Positions 1 through 9,203 of a stretch of 64,000 nt of DNA are shown in pieces. The stretch is from Micromonospora sp. WMMD882 (GTDB taxonomy: Bacteria > Actinomycetota > Actinomycetes > Mycobacteriales > Micromonosporaceae), in assembly GCF_027497255.1 (NCBI RefSeq), contig NZ_CP114903.1, forward strand, positions 6,302,962 through 6,366,961, read 5' to 3'. The position numbers and the translations under genes are program-made. Every line of letters begins with the position of its first letter. Position 1 is the stretch's first letter. The notes under the pieces are model-generated. The model had not been told where the DNA came from. It ran no database searches and saw only the letters and a list, made by a program, of their open reading frames with translations.

Positions 1-1974
1 GAGGCTGGTCACCACCTGGAGCCGGGGCGAGGCCAGCCCGGTCAGCCAGCCGGCCACCTCGTCCCGACGCGGCACCGGAGTGATCACCCCGACCGTGCCG
101 GCCACCTCCGCCAGCAGCGCGGCGACCGCCTCGACCGTGCGGGCGGCCAACTCCGCCGCCGACGTCCGCAACGCCACCGGCGGCACCCCGGTGGACCGGA
201 CCGCCGTCGGCAGCGGCAGATCCGGATGCACCGTACGGATCTCGGCCGCCGCGACCGCGAAGATCTCCGCCGAGTTGCGGTAGTTGGTGGTCAACGTGAA
301 CTCGTGCCGCTTGCGCCGGCCCAGCGCCTGGTCCCGGGCCCGGGTCAGCTCCGCCGGGTCACCGGTCCACGCGGTCTGCGCCGGGTCGCCGACCACCGTC
401 CAGGACGCCAGCCGGCCCCGCCGGCCCAGCATCCGCCACTGCATCGGCGACACGTCCTGCGCCTCGTCCACCACCACGTGCGCGTAGTCCCGGTAGTCGG
501 CCGGACGCTCCCGGGCCGCCGCCCGCTGGGCGCGCTGCCGGTCGGCGAAGGTGCTCAACTCGCGTACCCCGCCGGCGAGCTGGAACGGGTCACGCTGCCG
601 GCGGGCCGGTCGCATCGGCTGGCCGAGCAGGGTGTCCAGCTCGTCGAGCAGCGCGACGTCCGCGATGGTCAGGCCGTCGCTGTCCAGGGTCCGCCAGGCC
701 GCCGTCAGCGCCCGGATCTCCGCCGCGGAGAGGATCCCCCCGGCGTACGCGCGCAGCCGCTCCGGCCGGGTCAGCCAGCCGAGCACGTGACGCGGGTGCA
801 GGCGCGGCCACCACGCCTTGAGGAACTCCCGGAACTCGGTCCGCTCGGCCAGCTCGTCCTCGAAGGCGCGCTGCGTCGGCAGCCCGACGATGCCCAGCTT
901 GCGGGCCTGGGACCAGAGCGCGGCGAAGATCCCGTCGAAGCCGGCGCGGCGAGCCTCGTTGCGCCGTGCGCCCCGGGGCAGCGCCCGGGCCCGGATCGCG
1001 TCCAACTCGCCCCGGCCCAGCCGGAGCAACTGCCCCCGGTAGAGCAGCCGGAACTCCGGCGGGCCGTCCGGCGGGGCGTCCCGGGACGCCCGCTCCAGCA
1101 CCCGTCGCATCCGCAGCGAGCCCTTCACGGCCGCCACGTCCGGCGGGTCGGTACGGGTGGCCGACAGCCCCGGGAAGAGCGTGCCCAACGAGCGCAGGGT
1201 GGCGGTGTCCTCGCCCAGCGAGGGCAGCACCGAGGCGATGTACTCGACGAACACCGTCGACGGGCCGACCACCAGGATCCCGCCCCCGGCGTACCGGCTG
1301 CGGTCGGCGTAGAGCAGGTACGCCGCCCGGTGCAGGGCGACGGCCGTCTTGCCGGTGCCCGGCCCGCCGGAGACGATGGTCACCCCGGAGGCGGGGGAGC
1401 GGATCGCCTCGTCCTGCTCCCGCTGGATGGTGGCGACGATGTCCCGCATGCCCCGTCCGGTCGCCCGGGACAGCGTGGCCAGCAGCGCGCCCTCCCCGAC
1501 CACCGGCATCTCCGGCGGGGCCGCCGCCGGGTCGAGCAGGTCGTCCTCGATCCGGGTCACCCGCTCCGCCGAGGAGCCGATGGTGCGCCGGCGCACCACG
1601 TTGCCCGGCTGTGCCGGCGTGGCCTGGTAGAAGGCGGCGGCGGCGGGGGCCCGCCAGTCCACCACCAGCGTCTCGGCGTTCTCGCCGCGGACGCCCAGCC
1701 GGCCGACGTGCAGCACCGAACGGTCCCGCAGGTCGAGTCGGCCGAAGACCAGCCCCTCGTGCTCGGCGTCCAGCAGGTGCCGCCGCTGCGCGGCGTGGAA
1801 CACCATCGCGTCCCGCTCGACCAGCGCCCCCACGTTGCCGACCCGGGCCAACTGGTAGCCGTCCCGTTCGGCGCGGGCGGCCGACCGCCGCAGCTCGGCC
1901 AGTCGGGCGTACACCCGGTCGAGATGCCGTTGTTCGACGGCCATCTCCTGTTCGAGGGTGTTCTGGTCGGTCAC
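1..1974 (-). CDS. helD: HelD-like superfamily 1 helicase, C-terminus cut by window edge
   Basis: The 658 visible codons read as a UvrD/HelD-type SF1 helicase of the kind that binds RNA polymerase and recycles stalled complexes. An N-terminal coiled-coil-like segment starts MTDQNTLEQEM. A Walker A motif (GGPGTGKTA) lies near residue 200, a DEAQDVSPMQW Walker B near 500, and a TTNYRNSAEIF motif after it. The start is GTG at 1974; an in-frame ATG 30 bases further in (1944) is the alternative. The frame is open at base 1, so the last helicase motifs lie outside the window. It could be a housekeeping HelD or a rifamycin-protective HelR-type protein. I saw no rifamycin-associated element in its upstream gap (1975-2097), which favours the former. 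Confidence 0.85.
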   Translation of the reverse strand, partial: MTDQNTLEQEMAVEQRHLDRVYARLAELRRSAARAERDGYQLARVGNVGALVERDAMVFHAAQRRHLLDAEHEGLVFGRLDLRDRSVLHVGRLGVRGENAETLVVDWRAPAAAAFYQATPAQPGNVVRRRTIGSSAERVTRIEDDLLDPAAAPPEMPVVGEGALLATLSRATGRGMRDIVATIQREQDEAIRSPASGVTIVSGGPGTGKTAVALHRAAYLLYADRSRYAGGGILVVGPSTVFVEYIASVLPSLGEDTATLRSLGTLFPGLSATRTDPPDVAAVKGSLRMRRVLERASRDAPPDGPPEFRLLYRGQLLRLGRGELDAIRARALPRGARRNEARRAGFDGIFAALWSQARKLGIVGLPTQRAFEDELAERTEFREFLKAWWPRLHPRHVLGWLTRPERLRAYAGGILSAAEIRALTAAWRTLDSDGLTIADVALLDELDTLLGQPMRPARRQRDPFQLAGGVRELSTFADRQRAQRAAARERPADYRDYAHVVVDEAQDVSPMQWRMLGRRGRLASWTVVGDPAQTAWTGDPAELTRARDQALGRRKRHEFTLTTNYRNSAEIFAVAAAEIRTVHPDLPLPTAVRSTGVPPVALRTSAAELAARTVEAVAALLAEVAGTVGVITPVPRRDEVAGWLTGLASPRLQVVTSL

Positions 1975-2097
1975 GCCCGTGCTCCTGTGACGATCGGCTG
2001 GTCTCAGACGCCGGACGGACGCGCGCCGCGCCCTCCCGACCGGCTGAGGGTACGGGGAGCCGCCGGTCACCGTCGCGCCGGTGCGGGAAGAGGCCCC

Positions 2098-3042
2098 CTA
2101 CCCGCCAGCCGTCAACAGCGGACCCGCCCCGGCGTCGGCGTCGGCGAGGACCCGGCGGAGCACACCGGTCAGGGCGGCGTTGACCTCGTCCGGCCGTTCC
2201 ATCATCAGCATGTGCCCGGCGCCGGGGCAGACGGTCAGCTCGGTCTGCGGCAGCGCCGCCGCGATCGACTCGGCGCACGGCGGCGGGGTGAGCCGGTCCC
2301 GGTCGCCGACCAGCGCCGCCGCCGGCACGTCGCCCAGCTCGGCGAGGGTGTCCAGCCGGTGCTGCGCGCCGATCGAGGCCCGGAAGCCGCCGATCGAGCG
2401 GAGCGTGGCCCGGGCCACCGCCGAGGTGACCAGGCGGACGTCGGTCGGGTCGCACCGGTCGCCGAAGAGCAGCCACCGCAGCGACGGGCGCAGCGCGCGC
2501 AGCAGCGCCTGCGGGGGCCGCCACGCGCCGCAGCGGGCCAGCACCCCGGCCCCGGTCGTCTCGGCCAGTCGGATCAGCCGGGCGATCCGGGGGGAGAGCC
2601 CGTACGCGGTGTGGGTGTGCCCCTCGGCGGTCGTCGACACGAAGACCAGCCCGGCGGTACGGGCGGCGAAGTGCCCGGGGTGGCGGTGCGCGTACTCCAT
2701 GATCGTCATCCCGCCCATGGAATGCCCGACCAGCACCACCGGCCCGGTCGGCGCCAGCTCGTCGAGCACCACGGACAGGTCCTCGCCGAGCTGCGCCAGG
2801 GTGGCCGTGGGCAGGTCCATGCAGCTCGACCGCCCGTGCCCCCGGGCGTCGTAGGTGACCACCCGGACCCGGTCGGCGGTCAGCTCCGCGAGCCCGGCGA
2901 GCTGCCGGTGCCAGCTCCGCCCGTCCAGGGTCCACCCGTGCAGCAGGACCACCGTGACCTCGGCGTCGGCGGGGCCGGTGACCTCCGCGTGCAGCCGTAC
3001 GTCGTCGGGAAGCCGCACCTCGTACCGCTCCGGCATCGCCAC
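2098..3042 (-). CDS. alpha/beta hydrolase
   Basis: A 314-residue alpha/beta-hydrolase-fold protein. The oxyanion-hole segment VVLLHGWTLDG lies near residue 35, the nucleophile elbow GHSMGG near 107-112 (serine nucleophile) and the likely catalytic His near the C-terminus in GAGHMLMMERPDEV. There is no signal peptide, so it should be cytoplasmic. It lies upstream of the HelD-like gene on the same strand with a 123-base gap, so co-transcription is possible. The substrate cannot be read from sequence; esterase, lipase or peroxidase-like members share these motifs. Confidence 0.85.
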   Translation of the reverse strand: MAMPERYEVRLPDDVRLHAEVTGPADAEVTVVLLHGWTLDGRSWHRQLAGLAELTADRVRVVTYDARGHGRSSCMDLPTATLAQLGEDLSVVLDELAPTGPVVLVGHSMGGMTIMEYAHRHPGHFAARTAGLVFVSTTAEGHTHTAYGLSPRIARLIRLAETTGAGVLARCGAWRPPQALLRALRPSLRWLLFGDRCDPTDVRLVTSAVARATLRSIGGFRASIGAQHRLDTLAELGDVPAAALVGDRDRLTPPPCAESIAAALPQTELTVCPGAGHMLMMERPDEVNAALTGVLRRVLADADAGAGPLLTAGG

Positions 3043-3228
3043 CTCCCCTGGAACCGGGCCGACCCGGCGTCGCCGGGTACCCGGCGGTAACCCATCGGCT
3101 ACCCGCCATCAGACCACGCCAATCGTGGCGAGAGAAGATTCACCGGGCCGGATCGGCGCGGAGGGTCAGAAATCTATCGACGCGAATTCCGTTCACGGCG
3201 GATCCCGTTCCCGGCGGATCCCGGGCAC

Positions 3229-3272
3229 GACGAGAGCCGCCCGCCGGGTCGACCCGGCGGGCGGCTCTCGTC
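3229..3272 (-). terminator. 44-bp perfect palindrome, probable terminator
   Basis: Two perfect 20-bp arms (GACGAGAGCCGCCCGCCGGG and its complement) flank a TCGA centre. It lies 18 bases beyond the stop of the small minus-strand gene at 3291-3623. There is no T-tract on either side, as is common for actinobacterial hairpins. Confidence 0.7.
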
Positions 3273-3290
3273 GCGTGTCGCGTACGGAGG

Positions 3291-3623
3291 TCAGGCCGCC
3301 TCGAAGACGCCGGCCTCGACCAGGCGCTTCTCGGTCGCGTCCCAGCCGTCGCCGGGGTGCGTGGCGTTCAGGTTGTTGATCTCCGCGCGGATCTTGGCGG
3401 CGTGCCCGGCGGCGGCCAGCACCCGGATCTCCTCGACGAAGGCCTCGGAGTCGGTGCGCAGGTGCGCGGTCTTGCCGTTGGTCAGGTTCCGCACGTAGGC
3501 GTGCTTGCCGCCGTTGAGCGGGATGAGGTACTTGAACTCGCCCAGCACGCTGAGGGCGCCACCCTGGCCAGCCTGGCCGGCCCGGACTGACGCGCGCGCG
3601 GTCTTAGAGGTGTTGCTCGCCAC
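3291..3623 (-). CDS. small hypothetical protein (110 aa)
   Basis: I do not recognise this family. The start is GTG at 3623, chosen because AAGGAG sits 7 bases upstream; the longer in-frame reading has no such site. The N-terminus is Ser/Thr/Ala-rich (ASNTSKTARAS) and is followed by a compact domain with GEFKYLIPLNGGKHAYVRNL and a helical stretch FVEEIRVLAAAGHAAKIRAEI. There is no membrane segment or signal peptide. It stands alone, with a palindromic terminator after it and a 376-base divergent gap before it. Confidence 0.7.
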   Translation of the reverse strand: MASNTSKTARASVRAGQAGQGGALSVLGEFKYLIPLNGGKHAYVRNLTNGKTAHLRTDSEAFVEEIRVLAAAGHAAKIRAEINNLNATHPGDGWDATEKRLVEAGVFEAA

Positions 3624-3999
3624 GGAGGTACTCCTTGCAAGACGTACGGGAGGACGGGAAGTCCGGGGGCGTGCGGACCGCCCCCTGGAGGGAGGGCGGG
3701 CCCGCGTCAGGCGTGGCGCCGGGCCGCAGGCTGGTGCAGGTGCCGCAGGCCGGTGAGGCGCCACAGGGTGGTGCGCGGCGGCACAGACCGCCGAGTGAAC
3801 TGTACACGATCCCGGTTCCCCGGACGGTCGGTGACCGTCCCCCGACGCAACCGCCGCCACCTGCCGGGCTATTCCGTCCGGCGGATTTTCCGATTCTCTG
3901 GCGCATCATCCGCCACACCAGTCATCATGTGTTACCTGGTACCACTTGGCGATCGAGGTCGTAGGGGAAGACGCACCTCGCTCTCCGGGAGGTTCCACC
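3624..3999. promoter_or_regulatory. divergent intergenic region with 19-bp dyad
   Basis: No gene is seen in these 376 bases between the divergent small gene (-) and the DUF3145 gene (+). The clearest element is a perfect dyad at 3822-3840 (GGACGGTC GGT GACCGTCC), a candidate operator. GGGAGG at 3987-3992 is the ribosome site of the plus-strand gene. Confidence 0.45.
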
Positions 4000-4491
4000 G
4001 TGCCAACGCGTGGCGTCGTATACGTCCACTCCACTCCGCTCGCCGTGTGCCCGCACGTCGAGTGGGCCATCGCGCGCGTGCTCACCGCGCCGGTCAGCCT
4101 GCAGTGGACGGCCCAGCCCGTCGATCCCGGCGCCCGCCGGGCCGAGTGCGGGTGGACGGGCCGTCCGGGTACGGGCGCCGAGCTGGCCGCTGCCCTCCGG
4201 CAGTGGCCCATGATCCGTTACGAGGTGACCGAGGAGCCCAGCCCCGGCGTCGACGGTGAACGTTTCATGTACGTGCCGGGCCGGGGCCTGTTCCGGGCCA
4301 CCGTGGGCGCGGCCGGTGACATCCAGCTCGGCGAGGACCGGCTGCGCACGATCATGGCCGCCGCCCGGGGGCCGGAGGCGCTCGCCCACGCCCTCGACAA
4401 GGCCCTCGGCACCTCCTGGGACGCCGAGCTGGAGCCCTACCGCTACGCCGGCGACGGCGCCCCCGTCACCCTCCTCACCCGGGTCGGCTGA
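4000..4491 (+). CDS. DUF3145 family protein
   Basis: A 163-residue protein starting at GTG 4000, with GGGAGG 7 bases upstream. The opening PTRGVVYVHSTPLAVCPHVEW, plus the later ELEPYRYAGDGAPVTLLTRVG ending, match my memory of DUF3145, a conserved actinobacterial family of about this length with no assigned reaction. A longer reading from TTG 3946 lacks a ribosome site. It is a single-gene unit followed directly by a palindromic terminator. Confidence 0.8.
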   Translation: MPTRGVVYVHSTPLAVCPHVEWAIARVLTAPVSLQWTAQPVDPGARRAECGWTGRPGTGAELAAALRQWPMIRYEVTEEPSPGVDGERFMYVPGRGLFRATVGAAGDIQLGEDRLRTIMAAARGPEALAHALDKALGTSWDAELEPYRYAGDGAPVTLLTRVG

Positions 4492-4497
4492 CCCGCC

Positions 4498-4523
4498 CAC
4501 CCCTCCCCGGCCGGGGAGGGGTG
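4498..4523 (+). terminator. 26-bp perfect palindrome after DUF3145 gene
   Basis: CACCCCTCCCCGG is followed immediately by its exact complement, 6 bases after the DUF3145 stop codon. It has no loop or T-tract, so it may act as a cruciform or hairpin terminator. Confidence 0.55.
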
Positions 4524-4572
4524 GGAGCGGGGGATTTGGTGGGCGTGGGGGAAGGCTGGTGGGATAGGGGGT

Positions 4573-6294
4573 GTGTCGTCCCTGCTTCGGCGTACCGGCG
4601 CCGCCTCCGTCCTGCTGGCCGTCCTCGGCGCTGCGGGGTGCGCGGGGACAGCGGGACCGTCGGCCGCCCCGAGCGCCAGCCCGACGGTGACCACCTCGGC
4701 TCCCAGCCCCAGCCCGGCCGCCGACCCCGCCGCCCGGGCGGCCGAGCTGGTCGCCCGACTCGCCGACGAGGACCTGGTCGGGCAGGTGCTGATGCCGTAC
4801 GCCTACGGCAGCTCGGCCACCGACGTGTCGGCCGGCTCGGCGCAGGGCAACAAGGCGCTGGCCGGGGTGGCCACGCCGGCCGAGATGGTGGCGAGGTACC
4901 GGCTCGGCGGGCTGATCCTGGTGGGCTTCTCCGCCGACGACCCGACCTCCGGCAACCAGGAGACCACCAACGTCGACAACCCGGAGCAGGTCCGCGCGCT
5001 GACCGGTGGGCTGCGCGCCGCCGCCGGCAAGCTGCCCGCCGGGGCGGCGCCCCTGCTGATCGGCACCGACCAGGAGTACGGCGTGGTCACCCGGATCACC
5101 GACGGCGTCACCCAGTTGCCCAGCGCCCTGGCGGCCGGCGCGGCCGACGACCCGGCCCGGACCGAGGCCGCCTGGCGGGCCGCCGGCGCCGAGCTCGCCG
5201 CCCTCGGCATCAACCTCGACTTCGCCCCGGTGGCCGACGTGCTCGCCACCCGCAGCACGGTGATCGGCTCCCGATCCTTCGGCGCCGACCCGAAGCGGGT
5301 CGGCGCGCAGGTCGGCGGGGCGGTGCGCGGCCTCCAGGGCGCCGGGGTGGCGGCCACCCTCAAGCACTTCCCCGGCCACGGCCACAGCGCCGCCGACTCG
5401 CACGCCGAGCTGCCGGTGCTCACCCAGCCCCGCAGGACGCTCGACGCCGGGGCGCTGCCCCCGTTCGCCGCCGGGATCGACGCGGGGGCCTGGGTGGTGA
5501 TGTCGGCCCACCTCGACGTCCGGGCGGTCGAGCCGGGCGTGGCCGGGACGTTCTCCCGCAAGCTGCTCACCGACGTGCTGCGGGGCCAGCTCGGCTTCCA
5601 GGGCGTGGTGGTCACCGACGGGATGAACATGGCCCCGGCGAAGAAGTACCCGCCGGGCGAGGCGGCGGTCCGGGCGCTCAACGCCGGCAACGACCTGATC
5701 CTCATGCCACCGAACGTGACCCGGGCGTACGACGGCCTGCTCGCCGCGCTGCGGGACGGCTCGCTGCCCCGTGCCCGGCTGGTCGAGGCGGTGACCCGGG
5801 TGTTGACCCTGAAGTTCCGACTGGCCGACCTCCCGACCCCGGACCCGGCCGCCATCGGCGACGAGGCCCACGTGCGGGCCGCCCGGGACCTGGCCACCGC
5901 CGCGGTGACCATGCTGCGTGGCTCCTGCTCCCGGGCGAAGGTCCCCGGCCCGGTCACCGTCACCGCCTCCGGCGGGCGGGACCGGACGAAGGCCGCGTTG
6001 ACCGAGGCGCTGACCGCCGCCGGGGTGCGGGTGGTCCCCTCCGGCGGCACGGTGGTGCACCTCGTCGGGTACGGCGACGGGGCCGGCGACCTGAGCGCCG
6101 ACGCCGACGTCACGGTGGCCATGGACACCCCGTACGTGCTGGCGAAGGCGACGTCACCGGTTCTGCTGGCCACGTACTCGTCGAGCCGGGCGTCGATGGC
6201 CGGGCTCGCCGACGTGCTCGCCGGGCGGGTCCGCCCGACCGGGCGTGCCCCGGTGCCGGTGCCCGGCCTCTCCGCCGGGACCTGCGCCCGCTGA
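4573..6294 (+). CDS. GH3 family beta-N-acetylhexosaminidase-like lipoprotein
   Basis: A 573-residue glycoside hydrolase family 3 protein. The N-terminus is a lipoprotein signal (RRTGAASVLLAVLGAAGC) with the lipid-modified Cys in the AAGC box, so it is anchored outside the membrane after a Ser/Pro/Thr-rich linker. The NagZ-type signature KHFPGHGHSAADSH sits near residue 263 and supplies the His/Asp acid-base pair. The nucleophile Asp lies in VVVTDGMNM near residue 349. The C-terminal ~180 residues resemble the second GH3 domain. Family knowledge suggests it cleaves terminal GlcNAc from cell-wall fragments or chitooligosaccharides. It starts at GTG 4573 and is monocistronic. Confidence 0.88.
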   Translation: MSSLLRRTGAASVLLAVLGAAGCAGTAGPSAAPSASPTVTTSAPSPSPAADPAARAAELVARLADEDLVGQVLMPYAYGSSATDVSAGSAQGNKALAGVATPAEMVARYRLGGLILVGFSADDPTSGNQETTNVDNPEQVRALTGGLRAAAGKLPAGAAPLLIGTDQEYGVVTRITDGVTQLPSALAAGAADDPARTEAAWRAAGAELAALGINLDFAPVADVLATRSTVIGSRSFGADPKRVGAQVGGAVRGLQGAGVAATLKHFPGHGHSAADSHAELPVLTQPRRTLDAGALPPFAAGIDAGAWVVMSAHLDVRAVEPGVAGTFSRKLLTDVLRGQLGFQGVVVTDGMNMAPAKKYPPGEAAVRALNAGNDLILMPPNVTRAYDGLLAALRDGSLPRARLVEAVTRVLTLKFRLADLPTPDPAAIGDEAHVRAARDLATAAVTMLRGSCSRAKVPGPVTVTASGGRDRTKAALTEALTAAGVRVVPSGGTVVHLVGYGDGAGDLSADADVTVAMDTPYVLAKATSPVLLATYSSSRASMAGLADVLAGRVRPTGRAPVPVPGLSAGTCAR

Positions 6295-6649
6295 CCGGCG
6301 GCGCCCCGGCAGGGACGGCTGGGCGGTGGTCCGGCCCGCGCCCCGGCCGGAGCGCTTCCTGCCGGAGCGACCGGCGTGCGACCGGCGAGTGGAGGCACGT
6401 GGTGGGTTGTCGAGTCGCGACAGCGTCCCGCTGCTTGAGAGCAGGCAACGGGCAGGGACGGGGCCGCCCGGTGACGGCTCCGGCTGCCCGGCGGCGCGCA
6501 GACGAGGGAGAGGGGCTTCCCGGCGGTGCGGACGCTGGGCGTTCCTCGCCGAGAGCGCCGGGACACCGCCGGGCGTGTCGCGGAAGGCTGCGCGGTCGCG
6601 TCGGGGCGGCGGCGGGGACGGCGGACCCGCGCCACCCCGACGCAGAAAC
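6295..6649. other. intergenic stretch without a convincing gene
   Basis: 355 bases between the GH3 gene and the terminator of the fab operon. Open frames here lack codon bias and ribosome sites. I see no gene, repeat or clear promoter. Confidence 0.5.
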
Positions 6650-6691
6650 GGCCCGGGCCCCGCTGCCGTGGTACGACAGGGGGCCCGGGCC
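6650..6691 (-). terminator. terminator of the fab operon
   Basis: Perfect 12-bp arms GGCCCGGGCCCC and GGGGCCCGGGCC with an 18-base loop, 13 bases beyond the fabF stop. No T-tract. Confidence 0.75.
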
Positions 6692-6703
6692 GATCGGGGT
6701 GAC

Positions 6704-7930
6704 TCAGGGACGGGTGAAGACGAGCGCCACGTTGTGCCCGCCGAAGCCGAACGAGTTGTTCAGCGCGGCGGGGACGTCCATGTGGCGGGCCTTGTTGGCG
6801 GCCACCTCCATGTCGAGGCCGTCGTCCGGGTCGTCCAGGTTGATCGTCGGGGGCACCACGCCGTCCCGGATCGCCAGGATCGTGGCGATCGACTCCAGCG
6901 CGCCGGCCGCCCCGAGCAGGTGACCGGTCATCGACTTGGTGGCGGTCAGCACGGGGTGGTCGCCGAGGGCCCGGTGCAACGCCACGATCTCCGCCAGGTC
7001 ACCGACCGGCGTGGAGGTGGCGTGCGCGTTGACGTGCACGATGTCGCTCTTCGCCACCCCGGCGTCGGCGATGGCCTTCGCGATGGCCCGGACCGCGCCC
7101 GCGCCCTCCGGGTGCGGCTGCACGATGTCGTACCCGTCGGAGGTGATGCCGGACCCGGCGAGCCGGGCGTAGACCCGCGCGCCGCGGGCGGCGGCGTGGT
7201 CGGCCCGCTCCAGCACCACCACGCCGGCGCCCTCGCCGAGGACGAAGCCGTCCCGGCCCTTGTCCCACGGACGCGACGCCAGCTCCGGCTCGTCGTTACG
7301 GGTGGACATGGCCCGCATCGACGCGAACCCGGCCATCGGCAGCGGGTGGATGACCGCCTCGGTGCCGCCGGCCACCACCACGTCGGCCCGGCCGGCGCGG
7401 ATCATGTCCAGGCCGAGCGCGATGGCCTCCGCGCCGGTGGCGCAGGCGCTGGCCACCGCGTGCACGCCGGCCTGCGCGCCCAGCTCCAGCCCCACCCAGG
7501 CGGCGGGACCGTTCGGCATCAGCATCGGCACCGTGTGCGGGGAGACCCGCCGCGGGCCGGACTTCTCCAGGATGTCGTCCTGGTTGAGCAGGGTCACCGC
7601 GCCACCGATCCCGGAGCCGACGCTGACCCCCAGCCGCTCCGGGTCCAGCCCGGAGTCGGCCAGGCCGGCGTCCGCCCAGGCCTGGTGCGCGGCGATCAGG
7701 GCGATCGCCTCGGACCGGTCGAGCCGGCGCAGCTTCACCCGGTCGATCAGCCCGCCCGGATCGACGGCGAGCCGGGCGGCGATACGGACGGGAAGCTGGC
7801 CGGCCCACTCCTCGGTGAGCGCGCTCACCCCGGAGCGGCCGGCGAGCATGGCCTCCCAGGTCGACGCGACGTCCCCGCCCAGCGGGGTCGTCGCGCCGAG
7901 CCCGGTGACGACGACGTCGGAGCGACTCAT
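6704..7930 (-). CDS. fabF: beta-ketoacyl-ACP synthase II (FabF)
   Basis: A 408-residue elongating ketosynthase of type II fatty acid synthesis. The thiolase-fold active site is intact: nucleophile C163 in ASACATGAEA, H303 in NAHATSTPVGD, K332 and H337 in TKSMTGHLLG. It condenses malonyl-ACP with the growing acyl chain in the cytoplasm. It is the last gene of fabD-fabH-acpP-fabF, two bases after acpP, and a GC-rich hairpin follows. The cluster is the housekeeping arrangement with a linked FasR regulator, so this is primary metabolism and not a polyketide synthase. Confidence 0.96.
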   Translation of the reverse strand: MSRSDVVVTGLGATTPLGGDVASTWEAMLAGRSGVSALTEEWAGQLPVRIAARLAVDPGGLIDRVKLRRLDRSEAIALIAAHQAWADAGLADSGLDPERLGVSVGSGIGGAVTLLNQDDILEKSGPRRVSPHTVPMLMPNGPAAWVGLELGAQAGVHAVASACATGAEAIALGLDMIRAGRADVVVAGGTEAVIHPLPMAGFASMRAMSTRNDEPELASRPWDKGRDGFVLGEGAGVVVLERADHAAARGARVYARLAGSGITSDGYDIVQPHPEGAGAVRAIAKAIADAGVAKSDIVHVNAHATSTPVGDLAEIVALHRALGDHPVLTATKSMTGHLLGAAGALESIATILAIRDGVVPPTINLDDPDDGLDMEVAANKARHMDVPAALNNSFGFGGHNVALVFTRP

Positions 7931-7932
7931 GA

Positions 7933-8172
7933 TCAGGACTGCGCCTCGATGAAGCTGACGGCGTCCCCGACGGTCTTCAGGTTCTGCACCTCGTTGTCCG
8001 GGATCTTGACGCCGAACTTCTCCTCCGCGGCCACCACGACCTCCACCATGGAGAGCGAGTCGACGTCGAGGTCGTCGGTGAACGACTTCTCCTCGGCCAC
8101 CTCGTCCGGGTTCACCCCGGCCACCTCTTCGAGGATCTCGGCGAGGCCGGTGGTGATCTCGTCACGGGTCAT
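7933..8172 (-). CDS. acpP: acyl carrier protein
   Basis: A 79-residue acidic carrier protein of typical length. The phosphopantetheine-attachment serine is S39 in the DDLDVDSLSMVE motif. ATG 8172 is chosen over an in-frame ATG at 8193 because AGGAAG lies 9 bases upstream and the resulting N-terminus (MTRDEITTGL) fits the family. It carries acyl intermediates between FabD, FabH and FabF, whose genes flank it. Confidence 0.95.
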   Translation of the reverse strand: MTRDEITTGLAEILEEVAGVNPDEVAEEKSFTDDLDVDSLSMVEVVVAAEEKFGVKIPDNEVQNLKTVGDAVSFIEAQS

Positions 8173-8258
8173 TGCGATGTGCTTCCTCTCCATAAGGGTG
8201 TACACGTCCGACAGCGGTGCCGGCGGACGGGAACGGCGGGCTGACGCCACGCCGGACA

Positions 8259-9203
8259 TCAGGGACAGCGGACGACCTGACCGGCGTAGGTCAGGCCACC
8301 GCCGAAACCGAAGAGCAGCACCGGCGCCCCCGAGGGCACCTCCCGCCGCTCCACCAGCTTGGACAGGGCCAGCGGCACGCTCGCCGCCGAGGTGTTGCCG
8401 GACTCGACGATGTCCTTGGCGATCACCGCGTCCGGGATGCCCAGCCGCTTGGCGATACCGTCGATGATCCGGCTGTTGGCCTGGTGCGGCACGAAGGCGG
8501 CCAGCTCCTCGGGGCGTACCCCGGCCCGCTCGCACGCCTGCAGCGCCAGCGGGGCCAGCTCGGTGGTCGCCCAGCGGAACACCGCCTGCCCCTCCTGCTG
8601 CACGTACGGCCGCCAGCCCTCGATGCGTACCGCGTCGCCCTTCTCCGGGACCGAGCCCCAGACCACCGGGCCCACCCCGGCCGGCTCGCCCTCGGCGGTG
8701 GCGGTGACCACCGCCGCGCCCGCGCCGTCGGCGAAGATGATGCAGGTGGACCGGTCCGTCCAGTCGACGAAGTCGGAGAGCTTCTCCGCGCCGATGACCA
8801 GCGCGTTGCGGGACGCCCCGGCGCGGATCGCGTGGTCGACGGTGCCGAGCGCGTACGCGAAGCCGGAGCAGGCGGTGTTCAGGTCGAACGCGCCCGGCGC
8901 GGTGATGCCCAGCCGGGCGGCCACCCGGCAGGCCACGTTCGGGCTGCGGTCGATCGACGTGCAGGTGGCCACCACCACCAGGTCGATGTCGGCGGCGGTG
9001 AGACCGGAGTTGGCAAGCGCCTTGTCGGCGGCGAGGGCGGCCATGTCGGCGACGCTCTCGCCGTCGGCGATCCGGCGGCTGGCGATGCCCACCCGGTCCC
9101 GGATCCATTCGTCGTTGGTCTCCACGAGCTGGGCCAGCTCGTCGTTGGTCACCACCCGGGACGGCTGGTAGTGCCCCATGGAGAGAATCCGGCTTCCGCT
9201 CAT
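8259..9203 (-). CDS. fabH: beta-ketoacyl-ACP synthase III (FabH)
   Basis: A 314-residue initiating ketosynthase. The Cys-His-Asn triad is visible: C112 in LNTACSGFAYA, H240 in FVPHQANSRI and N270 in ESGNTSAASVP. It starts fatty acid chains by condensing an acyl-CoA primer with malonyl-ACP; actinobacterial FabH usually accepts branched primers. The ATG at 9203 overlaps the fabD stop (ATGA), so translation is probably coupled. Confidence 0.96.
   Translation of the reverse strand: MSGSRILSMGHYQPSRVVTNDELAQLVETNDEWIRDRVGIASRRIADGESVADMAALAADKALANSGLTAADIDLVVVATCTSIDRSPNVACRVAARLGITAPGAFDLNTACSGFAYALGTVDHAIRAGASRNALVIGAEKLSDFVDWTDRSTCIIFADGAGAAVVTATAEGEPAGVGPVVWGSVPEKGDAVRIEGWRPYVQQEGQAVFRWATTELAPLALQACERAGVRPEELAAFVPHQANSRIIDGIAKRLGIPDAVIAKDIVESGNTSAASVPLALSKLVERREVPSGAPVLLFGFGGGLTYAGQVVRCP

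Noticed and set aside
1975..2097. Possible rifamycin-associated element before the HelD-like gene (would indicate HelR)
   Set aside because: No CTTG...CAAG inverted repeat of the RAE type is present in this gap, so no drug-specific role is claimed.
226..3090. 954-codon plus-strand open frame and similarly long frames opposite most genes
   Set aside because: In DNA of this GC content, antisense frames of real genes stay open for long stretches. The products are Arg/Pro/Gly-rich with no motifs, while the opposite strand encodes clear HelD and hydrolase domains.
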